Below are positions 47,100 to 54,991 of a stretch of DNA of 64,000 nucleotides, piece after piece (the stretch's first letter is position 1; each line of letters opens with the position of its first letter). The notes under the pieces were generated by a model that saw only the letters and a list, made by a program, of their open reading frames with translations, did no database searches and was not told the origin of the DNA. A program made the translations under genes and the position numbers. This stretch comes from DASUPK01 sp963763955. GTDB taxonomy: Bacteria > Actinomycetota > Thermoleophilia > Solirubrobacterales > 70-9. The stretch lies in the NCBI GenBank assembly GCA_963763955.1, contig CAVXQP010000022.1, positions 1 to 64,000 of the forward strand. The letters are read 5' to 3'.

Positions 47100-47966
47100 C
47101 TAGAGACCGCCGGAGCCGCCGCTGAGCCCGCCTGTGCCGAGGCCGTTGAGGGGGTTGGCCCCGCCGGTGGCCCCGCCGGTCGCGCCACCTCCGGTCGCGC
47201 CCTGGGTCTTCTGCTGCTGCTTGGTGAGCTGCTTGATCGCCGTCTGGAGCTGCTGGCCGAGCTGCTGAACCTGCTTCAGCTGGGTGTCGATCGTGCTGGC
47301 GTCCGCGCCCTTGACGGCCTTGGCCTGGGCCGCAGCCTGGTCGCCACCCTTCGTGTCGCCGGCGAGGTAGAGGTACTGGGCCAGAGTCGCGTACGAGTTG
47401 GAGGTGGCCTTCTTGGGCTGTTTGGTGATCAGCACCTGCTGGGCCTGAGCCGCGCTCTTCCAGTCATCCACAGCGGCGTTGACGTCGGCAAGCGCCTCCG
47501 TCGTGGTCGTGTCCGTTCGGGCCTGCGAGAAGTCGATCCTCGCGAGCAGATCGAACGTGTTAAGCGCATAGACGGCCGCCGTCGGAGAGATGTTCCCCTT
47601 GCTCGCCGTCACGTACTTGTTCCAGACGTCGGCGGCCTCGCGCAGGTGCTGCACGCCGTCGCTGGTCGGCGCCCCGTTGCTGTCTGTGTTGGAGTTGGCC
47701 GCCGAGTACTGGAGCTGGACCAGGGAGGCCAGCGTCGTGGTGTCATTCGGGTTGATCGCCAGCTTCGCCTGGGCGGCCTGGATGTCGCTGTCGAAGGCGG
47801 TCGAGCTGCTACCTCCGCCGCTAGTACCGAACAGGTCGCTGAAGCTGAAGCCGGCGCCCGTGCCGACACCGAGGAAGACGAAGCTGAGCGCGAAGATCAA
47901 GGCGAGGCCGCCGAACACGACTCGGACCACGCGGCGGCGGCGAGGGGTCTGCAGGTCGAAGAGCAC
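47100..47966 (-). CDS. Membrane-anchored TPR-like protein, unknown function
   Basis: 288 residues. One N-terminal helix (VVFGGLALIFALSFVFLGV), a Gly/Ser linker, then helical repeats (LAINPNDTTTLASLVQLQYS, ATLAQYLYLAGDTKGGDQAA) that look like TPRs, a coiled Gln-rich segment (about 235-258), and a Gly/Ala/Thr-rich tail. Probably a protein-interaction adaptor on the outer face of the membrane. Start GTG with TAGGCT 6 bases upstream. Next to tatC-tatA but with its own promoter. Confidence 0.75.
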   Translation of the reverse strand: MLFDLQTPRRRRVVRVVFGGLALIFALSFVFLGVGTGAGFSFSDLFGTSGGGSSSTAFDSDIQAAQAKLAINPNDTTTLASLVQLQYSAANSNTDSNGAPTSDGVQHLREAADVWNKYVTASKGNISPTAAVYALNTFDLLARIDFSQARTDTTTTEALADVNAAVDDWKSAAQAQQVLITKQPKKATSNSYATLAQYLYLAGDTKGGDQAAAQAKAVKGADASTIDTQLKQVQQLGQQLQTAIKQLTKQQQKTQGATGGGATGGATGGANPLNGLGTGGLSGGSGGL

Positions 47967-47972
47967 GGCGGA

Positions 47973-47978
47973 AGCCTA
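47973..47978 (-). promoter_or_regulatory. Probable leaderless -10 box for the TPR-like gene
   Basis: TAGGCT on the minus strand ends 6 bases before the GTG at 47966. Confidence 0.5.
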
Positions 47979-47996
47979 GAGGGTCCCGATGCGCGC

Positions 47997-48782
47997 CTAA
48001 GCCGCGCCGCTGGGCGGCGGCTCGGACAGCGAGATATCGCGGTCCGACGCCGGCTCGGGCGGCCTGCCGAACATTCTCGCCAGGATCACGCTGCCCTCAT
48101 AGAGCAGGAGCAGCGGCACCGCCTCGATCAGCATCGTGACCGGATCGGTGCCGGGCAGCAGCGCGGCGACGATGATCAGGACCACGTACGCGTAGCGGCG
48201 GTTCTGCGAGAGCTGCTCTGGGGTGACGATCCCGAGGCGGGTCACGGCGAGGATCCCGATCGGCAACTGGAAGATCAGGCCCATGACGGCCAGAGTCAGG
48301 GTGAAGAAGCTGTAGTAGTCCTTCGCCCTGATCTGGATGTTGAACTGGCTTTGGTTGAAGTTGAGGAGGAACTTGGTGGCAGCGGGCAGGACGACGAAGT
48401 AGCCGAAGAGGACGCCGGCGATGAACAGAAGGGGCACTCCCATGAGAAAGGGGACGACGACCCGCTTCTCGCGGTCGGTGAGCGCGGGCAGGATGAAGGC
48501 GTACGCCTGGTAGAGGATCACCGGCAGCGAGATGACGAGCGCCGCGTAGGCCGTGATCGTCACTGTGGTCGTGAACGGCTCCGCGACCCCGAAGGTGATC
48601 GGCGTCTTGTCCCCCGGCAGCGGCGCGTTGGCGATGTCGAGCAGCCGGCTGTTCTGCCAGAAGCAGAGGCCGAAGGCGACGCTGTACGCGACGATCGAGA
48701 TGACTATGCGCGTACGAAGCTCGCCGAGATGTTCGACGAGCGTAAGCCGGTCCTCGAAATCGACCGGCCGTAGCCGGGCCAT
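47997..48782 (-). CDS. tatC: Twin-arginine translocase subunit TatC
   Basis: 261 residues, six helices. The FEDRLTLVEHLGELRTRI N-terminal segment contains the signal-recognition Glu/Arg positions of TatC, and FGVAEPFTTTVTITAYAALVISLPVILYQ and GLIFQLPIGILAVTRLGIVTPEQL follow. Receptor for folded proteins with twin-Arg signals. The tatA gene is 3 bases upstream; the C-terminal extension is polar and Pro-rich. No tatB is visible here. Confidence 0.95.
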   Translation of the reverse strand: MARLRPVDFEDRLTLVEHLGELRTRIVISIVAYSVAFGLCFWQNSRLLDIANAPLPGDKTPITFGVAEPFTTTVTITAYAALVISLPVILYQAYAFILPALTDREKRVVVPFLMGVPLLFIAGVLFGYFVVLPAATKFLLNFNQSQFNIQIRAKDYYSFFTLTLAVMGLIFQLPIGILAVTRLGIVTPEQLSQNRRYAYVVLIIVAALLPGTDPVTMLIEAVPLLLLYEGSVILARMFGRPPEPASDRDISLSEPPPSGAA

Positions 48783-48785
48783 TGA

Positions 48786-49049
48786 CTACGCCTTGTTCTC
48801 GGTGACGACCTCGCCCTCGACCGGCTCCGCGGGCTTGCTCTCGGCGGCGGGGGCTGCCTCCTGGCTTGCCTCCAGCTCGCGACGCTGCTCCTCGGGGGAA
48901 TCCTCGTCCTTGTCCCCGGAGAGAGAGCTCTTGAACTCGCGGATGCCACGTCCCATCGACTGGCCGAGCTCCGGAAGGCGCTTCGGCCCGAAGATGATCA
49001 GGACGATGACGAGAACGACGGCTATCTCGAGCGGTCCCACGTTGGGCAT
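48786..49049 (-). CDS. tatA: Twin-arginine translocase subunit TatA
   Basis: 87 residues: short N-terminus, one helix (LEIAVVLVIVLIIFGPKRLPELG), the FGPKRLPELGQSMGRGIREFK amphipathic helix (part), then an acidic tail. Forms the pore around TatC. ATG start with TAACAT on the minus strand 8 bases upstream. Transcribed together with tatC. Confidence 0.95.
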   Translation of the reverse strand: MPNVGPLEIAVVLVIVLIIFGPKRLPELGQSMGRGIREFKSSLSGDKDEDSPEEQRRELEASQEAAPAAESKPAEPVEGEVVTENKA

Positions 49050-49097
49050 CGCGCCGGATGTTAGCGGCAGGGGACCCTCCCCTCCGCAACTACTTGT

Positions 49098-49715
49098 CTA
49101 GCCCTTGTCGCGGGCCCTGTGCCGTGGCCCGCCCCCATTCGGATCCCCCTCCTGAGGGAAGTTCAGGTAGAAGCGGCTCGCAGTCGGCTCGGCCTGGCCC
49201 TGGTACTTGCTGCCGGCCTCCCGGGCGCCGTAGGCGTGCTCCACGGAGCCGTCCATTCGCATGAAGGAGATCTGGCCGATCGGCATCCCGTGATAGATGG
49301 TGATCGGCAGGGTCGCGAGGTTCGAGAGCTCGAGCGTCAGGTTCCCTTCGAACCCGGGATCGACGAAGCCCGCGGTGGAGTGGATGACGAGCCCCAGGCG
49401 GCCCAGGGAACTCTTTCCTTCCAGCCGGGCGACCAGGTCGTCGGGCAGGCGCACGCGCTCCAGGGTCTGGCCCAGGACGAATTCGCCGGGGTGCAGGACG
49501 AAGGGCTCCTCGTCCTCCACGGTGACCAGCTCGGTCAGGTTCTCCATCGGCTTGCGCACGTCGATATAGGGGTAGCGCGAGTTGTTGAAGACCCGGAAGC
49601 TGCGGTCGACCCGCATGTCGACACTCGAGGGCTGAACGAGCTCCTCGTCGTAGGGGTCGAAGACCAGCCTGCCGGCGGCGACCTCCTCCTTGATCGTGCG
49701 GTCGCTGAGCACCAT
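49098..49715 (-). CDS. dcd: dCTP deaminase, probably bifunctional (dUMP-forming)
   Basis: 205 residues. SDRTIKEEV start, LVQPSSVDMRVD, FVLHPGEFVLGQTLE, EGKSSLGRLGLVIHSTAGF (substrate and catalytic Ser/Arg/Glu region), DPGFEGNLTLELSN, and a tail with GSKYQGQ. The close match in layout to the Mycobacterium enzyme suggests deamination of dCTP plus hydrolysis to dUMP. Start ATG 49715; TAGACT lies 7 bases upstream. Followed by a charged C-terminal extension of about 15 residues. Confidence 0.93.
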   Translation of the reverse strand: MVLSDRTIKEEVAAGRLVFDPYDEELVQPSSVDMRVDRSFRVFNNSRYPYIDVRKPMENLTELVTVEDEEPFVLHPGEFVLGQTLERVRLPDDLVARLEGKSSLGRLGLVIHSTAGFVDPGFEGNLTLELSNLATLPITIYHGMPIGQISFMRMDGSVEHAYGAREAGSKYQGQAEPTASRFYLNFPQEGDPNGGGPRHRARDKG

Positions 49716-49722
49716 TGAAATC

Positions 49723-49728
49723 AGTCTA
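49723..49728 (-). promoter_or_regulatory. Probable leaderless -10 box for dcd
   Basis: TAGACT on the minus strand ends 7 bases before the dcd ATG. Confidence 0.5.
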
Positions 49729-49789
49729 TTCGCGGCCCCGCCCACATACGCTCGGGCGTGGCCCGAATCGCGAATTTGCGGGGTTATCC

Positions 49790-49821
49790 GCAGGCGTGCC
49801 CGGGTTTTTCCGCACGCCTGC
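49790..49821. promoter_or_regulatory. Inverted repeat between dcd and the zinc-ribbon gene
   Basis: GCAGGCGTGC and GCACGCCTGC form perfect 10-bp arms around a 12-base centre with a T-run. It lies in the divergent gap, 58 bases before the 49879 ATG. Operator or hairpin; cannot be told apart by eye. Confidence 0.4.
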
Positions 49822-49878
49822 AAGAACCCGACTATTGCCCTAAAGATCACCCACGCTCTGCCCGATAATTCACCCACG

Positions 49879-50229
49879 ATGGGAGTTCCGAGACGCACCA
49901 ACACGAAGCCCCGCATCGAGGAGGGCAACAAGTCGGCAGACGGAATGCACGCCTGCCCCGGCTGCTCCTCGGTCCTGGTTCAGCCGGTCAACTGGCATGA
50001 GCAGGGCGACGGCAACTGGCAGGTCGAACTCCGCTGTCCCGAGTGTGAGTGGTGGGGCCGGGACTCCTATTCGCAGCCCGACGTCGACCAGTACGACGAG
50101 GAGCTGGATCGAGGCGGGCAGGAGCTGATCGAGGACCTGCGCGCTCTGACCCGGGCGAACATGGAGGACGAGGCGGAGCGCTTCGCCATGGCGCTGGCGA
50201 GCGACAGCATCCTCCCAGAGGACTTCTAG
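49879..50229 (+). CDS. Small zinc-ribbon protein, unknown function
   Basis: 116 residues from ATG 49879. Two Cys pairs (CPGCS at about 25 and RCPECEWWG about 28 residues later) make a likely zinc ribbon, followed by an acidic helical tail (EELDRGGQELIEDLRALTRANMEDEAERFA). Resembles conserved actinobacterial proteins of unknown role, possibly nucleic-acid or protein binding. Start chosen for the Met before GVPRRTN; the longer frame upstream lies in the promoter region. Confidence 0.7.
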   Translation: MGVPRRTNTKPRIEEGNKSADGMHACPGCSSVLVQPVNWHEQGDGNWQVELRCPECEWWGRDSYSQPDVDQYDEELDRGGQELIEDLRALTRANMEDEAERFAMALASDSILPEDF

Positions 50230-50302
50230 CGCTTCACACGAGGGCGTTTCGGCCCGTTCAACTCACCCGAAGTACCACTCCAAAACGAGTCACCTCCCTG
50301 CA

Positions 50303-50330
50303 GTCAACGGCCCCAGTCGGGGCCGTTGAC
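50303..50330. terminator. Bidirectional terminator hairpin
   Basis: GTCAACGGCCCC, loop AGTC, GGGGCCGTTGAC: a perfect 12-bp stem between convergent genes, 73 bases past the zinc-ribbon stop and 7 bases past the polyprenyl synthase stop. A second, smaller inverted repeat (AACGGGC..GCCCTCG on the minus strand, 50239-50262) precedes it. Confidence 0.75.
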
Positions 50331-50336
50331 GTTTGA

Positions 50337-51317
50337 TCAGGAATAACGCTCGACGACCCCGTCGGCGATCATGGCGAGCAGCTGCCGCTCCTGGTCGGAG
50401 AAGTCGGCCGAGTCGAGGACGCTCTTCGCGCGCTTGATCCCTCGCTTGGCTCGCCCGCGGACCTCGTCGAGCGCCCCGGTCTGGGCGATCCGGTCGCAGA
50501 GCGCCTCCGCCTCCTGAGGATCCAGCCCCCGCAGCTCGACCGACCCTAGCCCGGGATCGAGACGCCGGGCCAGGATCAGCGGCAGCGTCACGGTGCCGTC
50601 GAGGAGATCGGTTCCCCGTGCCTTCCCGGTCCTCTCCGGCGGACCGGTGACGTCGAGCACGTCGTCGAGCAGCTGGAAGGCGAGCCCGATGTCCCGGCCG
50701 AAGGATGCGATCGCCTCGGCGCCGGGTTGCTCCGAGGAAAGGCGGCCGACACGACAGGCGGACTCGAAGAGGCGCGCCGTCTTCAGCGAGCAGCGCCACA
50801 GGTAGCGCTCCTCGCTCAACGCGGTGTCGTACGCGTCACGGCGCTGGGCGAGCTCCCCGAGCGCGAGCGCGACGGAGGCCGAGCTGAGCTCGGTGACCGC
50901 GGCCTCGCCTCCGTCGACCGCCAGCTCGGCGAAAGCGCGGGAGAAGAGCAGGTCGCCGACCCCGACCGCGCGGTCGCGGCCGGAGCGGGCCACGACCGTG
51001 GGGCGGCCGCGGCGCACGGGCGCACCGTCGAGGACGTCGTCGTGGACCAGCGTCGCCATATGGACGAGCTCCACGGCGGTGGCGGCGTGGACGGCCCGCT
51101 TGTCAGCGCCATGGCCGGCGGCCATCAGCACCAGGATCGGGCGCAAACGCTTGCCGCCGGCGGTCAGCGTCGCCTCGGCCTCCTCCCCCAGGCGGGGCCC
51201 GTAGCCGACGGAAACCTGCCCGAGTCGCTCCTCGACCTCGGCCATCCTCGCCGGGAGCCAGGCGCTGGCGGCATCCATGACAGCGGTCACGGGAGGTGGT
51301 ACGGAGGAACGGGTCAT
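50337..51317 (-). CDS. Polyprenyl diphosphate synthase (likely the menaquinone side-chain synthase, HepT-like)
   Basis: 326 residues. First aspartate-rich motif LVHDDVLDGAPVRRGRPTV (DDxxD), second LAFQLLDDVLDVTG, plus GGKRLRP near the N-terminus and the LLDGTVTLPLI block. Chain elongation of isoprenyl diphosphate with IPP. Its start overlaps the MenG stop by 4 bases and MenG methylates the finished demethylmenaquinone, so the product is probably the menaquinone tail; chain length is not readable with certainty. The HepS-like protein at 54354 may be a partner. Confidence 0.92.
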   Translation of the reverse strand: MTRSSVPPPVTAVMDAASAWLPARMAEVEERLGQVSVGYGPRLGEEAEATLTAGGKRLRPILVLMAAGHGADKRAVHAATAVELVHMATLVHDDVLDGAPVRRGRPTVVARSGRDRAVGVGDLLFSRAFAELAVDGGEAAVTELSSASVALALGELAQRRDAYDTALSEERYLWRCSLKTARLFESACRVGRLSSEQPGAEAIASFGRDIGLAFQLLDDVLDVTGPPERTGKARGTDLLDGTVTLPLILARRLDPGLGSVELRGLDPQEAEALCDRIAQTGALDEVRGRAKRGIKRAKSVLDSADFSDQERQLLAMIADGVVERYS

Positions 51318-52063
51318 GCGGGCTTCCTCGCGCTGTGGATGGCGATGATCCCCCCGGCCAGCAGCAGCCAGCGGATCTCCCGCAGGCCGGCCTCGTCCAT
51401 CATGGCGGCGAGGCTCTCGGGCTCGGGGAAGGTGCGAACCGAATTGGGCAGGTAGCTGTAGGCCTCGGAATCGCCCGCGACGCTGCCGATGACCGGCACG
51501 ACTCGGTCGAACCAGAGCGAGTAGAAGCTGGCCAGGGGCTCGCGCTGGGGCCGGGTGATCTCAAGGATCACCAGGCGGCCGCCGGGTTTGAGGACCCGGG
51601 CCATCTCGCCAAGTCCTCGGCCGAGATCGGCGAGATTGCGCGCCCCGAACCCGATCGTGACCGCGTCGAAGCCCTCATCGCCGTAGGGCAGCTCGAGCGC
51701 GTCCGCCCACCCGAACTCGACCGGCAGACCCTCCTCGCCGCTCTTCCGTCGGGCGAGCTCGAGCATCGGCTCGGAGAAGTCGCAGCCGACCACCCGGCCG
51801 TCGGCGCCGATCCGCCGACGCAGCTCCAGGGCCAGGTCCCCGGTCCCGCAGCAGACGTCGAGGGCGTCGGATCGCGGTCCGACCTCCGCTCGATCCACCG
51901 CCCGCTGGCGCCACTGGTGGTGGAGACCGGCGGTCATTGCCGAGTTCATCAGGTCGTAGACACCCGCGATCCGGTCGAACATCACACGGACCTCGGTGGC
52001 GAACTGATCCGAATCGCGGTGTGGGACCCCGCTGCCGGCCTCTGTGCCGGACGAGACACTCAT
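51314..52063 (-). CDS. menG: Demethylmenaquinone methyltransferase (UbiE/MenG)
   Basis: 249 residues from ATG 52063. SAM motif DALDVCCGTGDLALEL, then DFSEPMLELARRK and FDAVTIGFGARNLADLGRGLGEMARVLKPGG, and the family-specific YSLWFDRVVPVIG and YLPNSVRTFPEPE. Methylates demethylmenaquinol. TAATCT lies 7 bases upstream of the ATG, which is why the TTG one codon earlier was not chosen. Confidence 0.95.
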   Translation of the reverse strand: MSVSSGTEAGSGVPHRDSDQFATEVRVMFDRIAGVYDLMNSAMTAGLHHQWRQRAVDRAEVGPRSDALDVCCGTGDLALELRRRIGADGRVVGCDFSEPMLELARRKSGEEGLPVEFGWADALELPYGDEGFDAVTIGFGARNLADLGRGLGEMARVLKPGGRLVILEITRPQREPLASFYSLWFDRVVPVIGSVAGDSEAYSYLPNSVRTFPEPESLAAMMDEAGLREIRWLLLAGGIIAIHSARKPA

Positions 52064-52070
52064 CAATTCG

Positions 52071-52076
52071 AGATTA
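52071..52076 (-). promoter_or_regulatory. Probable leaderless -10 box for menG
   Basis: TAATCT on the minus strand ends 7 bases before the ATG at 52063. Confidence 0.5.
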
Positions 52077-52154
52077 GGTGATCAGGGTTGCCAAGCCAGA
52101 CGTGCCCGAACCCCGCATGCCCGGACGCTAAGCGGAGGACATGCGGGTTGACGA

Positions 52155-52856
52155 TCAGTTGAGCGAGGCGATGTAGGCCGTGAGCGCCTGGAACTTCTCC
52201 GGCGGGAGCGCCGAGTAGGACGGCATGATGCTGGGCCCGACCTGCAGCGAACGCGCAATCGCGTTCCTGGGCAGCCGGGCCCCGATGTGGGTGAGCTCGG
52301 GCCCGGGGCCGTTGTTGCCGTTGTCGCCGAGCCTGTGGCAGGCGAGGCAGCCCGACTGGGCGACGACCTCCTTCCCCGGCTCGAGGGCCGCCGAGGTCTT
52401 CAGGTCGACCTGGCTCGGGGGCCCCGCGGTGGCGCCGAGGAAGGTCAGGTAGGCCATCGCGATGATCGTCAGGATTCCCGCGGTGGTCGCGATCGGCCGG
52501 CGCTCCGGCCGGCGCTCCGAGTTGCGATCGTAGAAAGGCAGGAAGAGGAGGAGCACCATCGCGAGCGTCGGGATCCCGATGGTCGCGATCGGGACGGCCC
52601 ACGGGGGCTTGATGACCCGGAGCAGCTCGAAGAGGAAGTAGAAGTACCAGTCCGGTCTGGGTGTGTAGGTGGTGGTGGTCGGGTCGACCCTCGGCCCCTG
52701 CTCGGCGCCGAGCAGGATCGAGAGGGCCACGATCACCAGCGCCACGACCAGCATCATCACGGTGTCCTTCATGACCGCGTAGGGGAAGAAGGGCTTGCCC
52801 TTCTTCTTCATCACCTCGTAGTCGCGGAGGTACGCCTCCTTTTCCCGCCTGTTCAC
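52155..52856 (-). CDS. qcrC: Menaquinol:cytochrome c reductase subunit IV-cytochrome c fusion (QcrC type)
   Basis: 233 residues. After a polar N-terminus come the three helices of a cytochrome b6f subunit-IV-like C-terminal b domain: AVMKDTVMMLVVALVIVAL, a PRPDWYFYFLFELLRVIKP motif (PDWY, near the quinol site), and TIGIPTLAMVLLLFLPF plus another helix. A cytochrome c domain follows with GCLACH (c-heme CxxCH) and a Met in GPSIMPSYS. That fusion is the Bacillus QcrC design. Start GTG 52856 overlaps the cytochrome b stop. Confidence 0.9.
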   Translation of the reverse strand: MNRREKEAYLRDYEVMKKKGKPFFPYAVMKDTVMMLVVALVIVALSILLGAEQGPRVDPTTTTYTPRPDWYFYFLFELLRVIKPPWAVPIATIGIPTLAMVLLLFLPFYDRNSERRPERRPIATTAGILTIIAMAYLTFLGATAGPPSQVDLKTSAALEPGKEVVAQSGCLACHRLGDNGNNGPGPELTHIGARLPRNAIARSLQVGPSIMPSYSALPPEKFQALTAYIASLN

Positions 52857-53664
52857 CCGACCTCCTCCTTGCGCACCGCAGCCTTGGGCCGGGTGACCTT
52901 CATCCACGGGGGCGCGGTGGTGCCGAGCTTGACGACGAGGTAGAGATGGGCCCCGATCAGCGCGATGATCAGGCCGGGCACCAAGAGCATGTGTATGGCG
53001 TAGAAGCGGGACAGCGTGGTGGCGCCGATCTCCGGGCCGGCGCGGAGGAAGTCGGCGAGATACGGGCCCACGATCGGGCCGGTGCCGGTGATGTTGTTGG
53101 CGACGATCGTCGCCCAGTAGGAGCGCTGATCGAAGGGCAGCAGGTAACCGGTCAGACCCATCACCAAGGTGAGGATCAGGAGGACCACACCGATCACCCA
53201 GTTGAGCTCCCGCGGGTACTTGTAGGCGCCGAAGAAGAAGGTGCGCCCCATGTGCAGGAAGATGCAGACGATCATCACCGAGGCACCCCACTTGTGCATC
53301 CCGCGGACGAACTCCCCCATCCAGACGTCGTTCGTCAGGTGCGTGATCGAGCCGTAGGCCTGGGTCGGCGACGGCGTGTAGTACATCGCCAGGAAGACGC
53401 CGGTGATCGCCTGGAAGGTGAAGGCGAAGAGGGTCGCCGAGCCGAGCGTGTAGAACCAGTTGGTCCCCTTCGGCACCTTCCGGTAGAGCACCCCGGTGAG
53501 GAAGCTCGCGCCGCCGGTGCGCTCGTCGACCCAGCCGAGAACGTCCCCGCCCGCCTCCTTGGCGACGTCGGCGGGCCCGGCGCCGTTTCGCCGTTCGCGC
53601 CGTTGGTGCGCTGCCCGGGCGGCGCCGGACGGCTCAGCGGACCTGGTTTCGGAAGCTTCGGCAC
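52853..53664 (-). CDS. qcrB: Menaquinol:cytochrome c reductase cytochrome b subunit (QcrB), frame-broken in its 5' part
   Basis: Cytochrome b6-type four-helix subunit. From Met 53491 the frame is clean: FAFTFQAITGVFLAMYYTPS, GMHKWGASVMIVCIFLHMGR and FYAIHMLLVPGLIIALIGAHLYL give the four heme-ligand histidines, and SYWATIVANNI with GPIVGP is the quinol-site region. The usual amphipathic N-terminal helix (DVLGWVDERTG) is upstream in the same frame, but the start GTG at 53664, with GGGAG 7 bases before it, begins in another frame (PKLPKPGPLSRP). A one-base shift in GC-rich 53570-53600 joins them. Confidence 0.88.
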
Positions 53665-53674
53665 GGCTCGCTCC

Positions 53675-54361
53675 CTACGGCGGCGGCGGCACCGAGGGCC
53701 GCGGCGGGTAGATGTAGTTCCAGATGCCGCCGGTGAACTCACCGGGGTCCCGGGCTCGCACCGGGTCGAAGTGATTCGTGACGCTGTACCGGGGACCCAG
53801 CTCGACCTGTCCGTTGGTGACCCGCGTCTGGAAGCGGTCGAGGGGGCGCACCGGCGGACCTCCAATCCGCTCACCGAGGAAGCCGTAGACGCCGCCGTGG
53901 CAGGGGCAGATGAAGTTGCCCGCTGCCTGGACGAAGTTGACCGGGCAGCCGAGGTGGGCACAGCGCGTGGAGATCGCGATGTACTCGCTCGAGCTCTCCT
54001 TCTCGTATCCCGATGGCAGGCCCGTGAGATTGGGATCGCCCTGTCGCACGAAGGCGGTCGTCTTGCCGGTCTCGCCGATGTTCTCCACGGCGGTGATCAC
54101 GACCGGCCGATAGGTGCCCGGGCTGAAGTCGGAAAGGGGCCCGACGGCCTGCCAGGGCTCCTCCTCCTGTTCGAAGAGAGGCGCTGCGGCGAAGCCGATC
54201 GCAGGGAGCACGATCGCGGCCCCCGCGAGCCCACCGACAGCCTGCACGGCGATCGAGAGGGCGGTTCGCCGGTTCATGGACTCGCCCTCGAAATAGCCGG
54301 GCGGCTCGGGCTTCGGCAGTTCCTTCGGTGCCCCCCGCTTGTCGTTTCCCTGGTCAGCCAA
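53675..54361 (-). CDS. qcrA: Rieske iron-sulfur protein of the menaquinol reductase (QcrA)
   Basis: 228 residues. Membrane helix near 33-60, then a Rieske domain with CAHLGC (Cys134, His136, Cys139) and CPCHGG (Cys152, Cys154, His155): the [2Fe-2S] ligands and the disulphide cysteines are all present. Transfers electrons from menaquinol to the cytochrome c part. Its start overlaps the preceding gene by 8 bases and its stop is 11 bases before the QcrB start. Confidence 0.95.
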   Translation of the reverse strand: MADQGNDKRGAPKELPKPEPPGYFEGESMNRRTALSIAVQAVGGLAGAAIVLPAIGFAAAPLFEQEEEPWQAVGPLSDFSPGTYRPVVITAVENIGETGKTTAFVRQGDPNLTGLPSGYEKESSSEYIAISTRCAHLGCPVNFVQAAGNFICPCHGGVYGFLGERIGGPPVRPLDRFQTRVTNGQVELGPRYSVTNHFDPVRARDPGEFTGGIWNYIYPPRPSVPPPP

Positions 54362-54965
54362 TGTTCGGGATGTCCTCGGCGGCGAAGCCTATCGAGTCGG
54401 CTGCGAGGGCCAGAGCGTCGCTCATGCCCGCCCGGCCCGCGGTTTCGGCGGCGCTTCTGAGCAACAGATCGGTCGCGTCCGTCTGATCGTGGCGCAGGGC
54501 CTCCTTGGCCCGCTTGTGCTTGGGGTTCGTCCCCGCGCCGACCGCGACGCTCGCCGCGAGCCAGAGCGCCGCGACCCGCTCCGCGCCGGAGCCGTCGCCA
54601 TTCTCCGCGTGAACCTGCGCCGCGAGGCTGATCAGGTCGGCGAGCTCGCGGACGGCATCGAGGTCACCCCGGCCGGCCAGGCGCTCCAAGCCGAGCGCAT
54701 AGAGATAGTCCCCGGCCAGCAGCCGCAGGTCCCCGTCGGCGCCGTCGATCAGGCGAGGGGTCTCGTAATGCAACAGGTAGCCCTCCCTGATCGCCTCGAC
54801 CAGGAGCATGTACTCCCCGGGCGCCTCCCTGGCGCGAGGCCCGCAGGCGGCGAGGGTTCCGAGCGCGGGCTCCTCATCGGTGTCGCGCACATACGGCGAG
54901 ATCACGTTCTCGCCGTCGCGCAACAGCGAGGCCAGGGCGGACAGGGGGGTCGTGGTCGACGCCAT
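54354..54965 (-). CDS. HepS-like (heptaprenyl diphosphate synthase component 1-like) protein
   Basis: 203 residues, all helical, no membrane segment. The stretch LRLLAGDYLYALGLERLAG followed by AVRELADLISLAAQVHAE strongly resembles the LAGDY..GLYY..LA..GD..IR.LA motif of HepS (HEPPP_synt_1), the non-catalytic subunit of heptaprenyl diphosphate synthase in Bacillus. The DDxxD motifs of the catalytic subunit are absent. The catalytic partner would be the polyprenyl synthase at 50337 and MenG lies between them, echoing Bacillus hepS-menG-hepT. Assignment is by eye and tentative. It is co-translated with qcrA (8-base overlap). Confidence 0.55.
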   Translation of the reverse strand: MASTTTPLSALASLLRDGENVISPYVRDTDEEPALGTLAACGPRAREAPGEYMLLVEAIREGYLLHYETPRLIDGADGDLRLLAGDYLYALGLERLAGRGDLDAVRELADLISLAAQVHAENGDGSGAERVAALWLAASVAVGAGTNPKHKRAKEALRHDQTDATDLLLRSAAETAGRAGMSDALALAADSIGFAAEDIPNIG

Positions 54966-54991
54966 GCCTGAGATCGAGATTAAAGCGCCAG

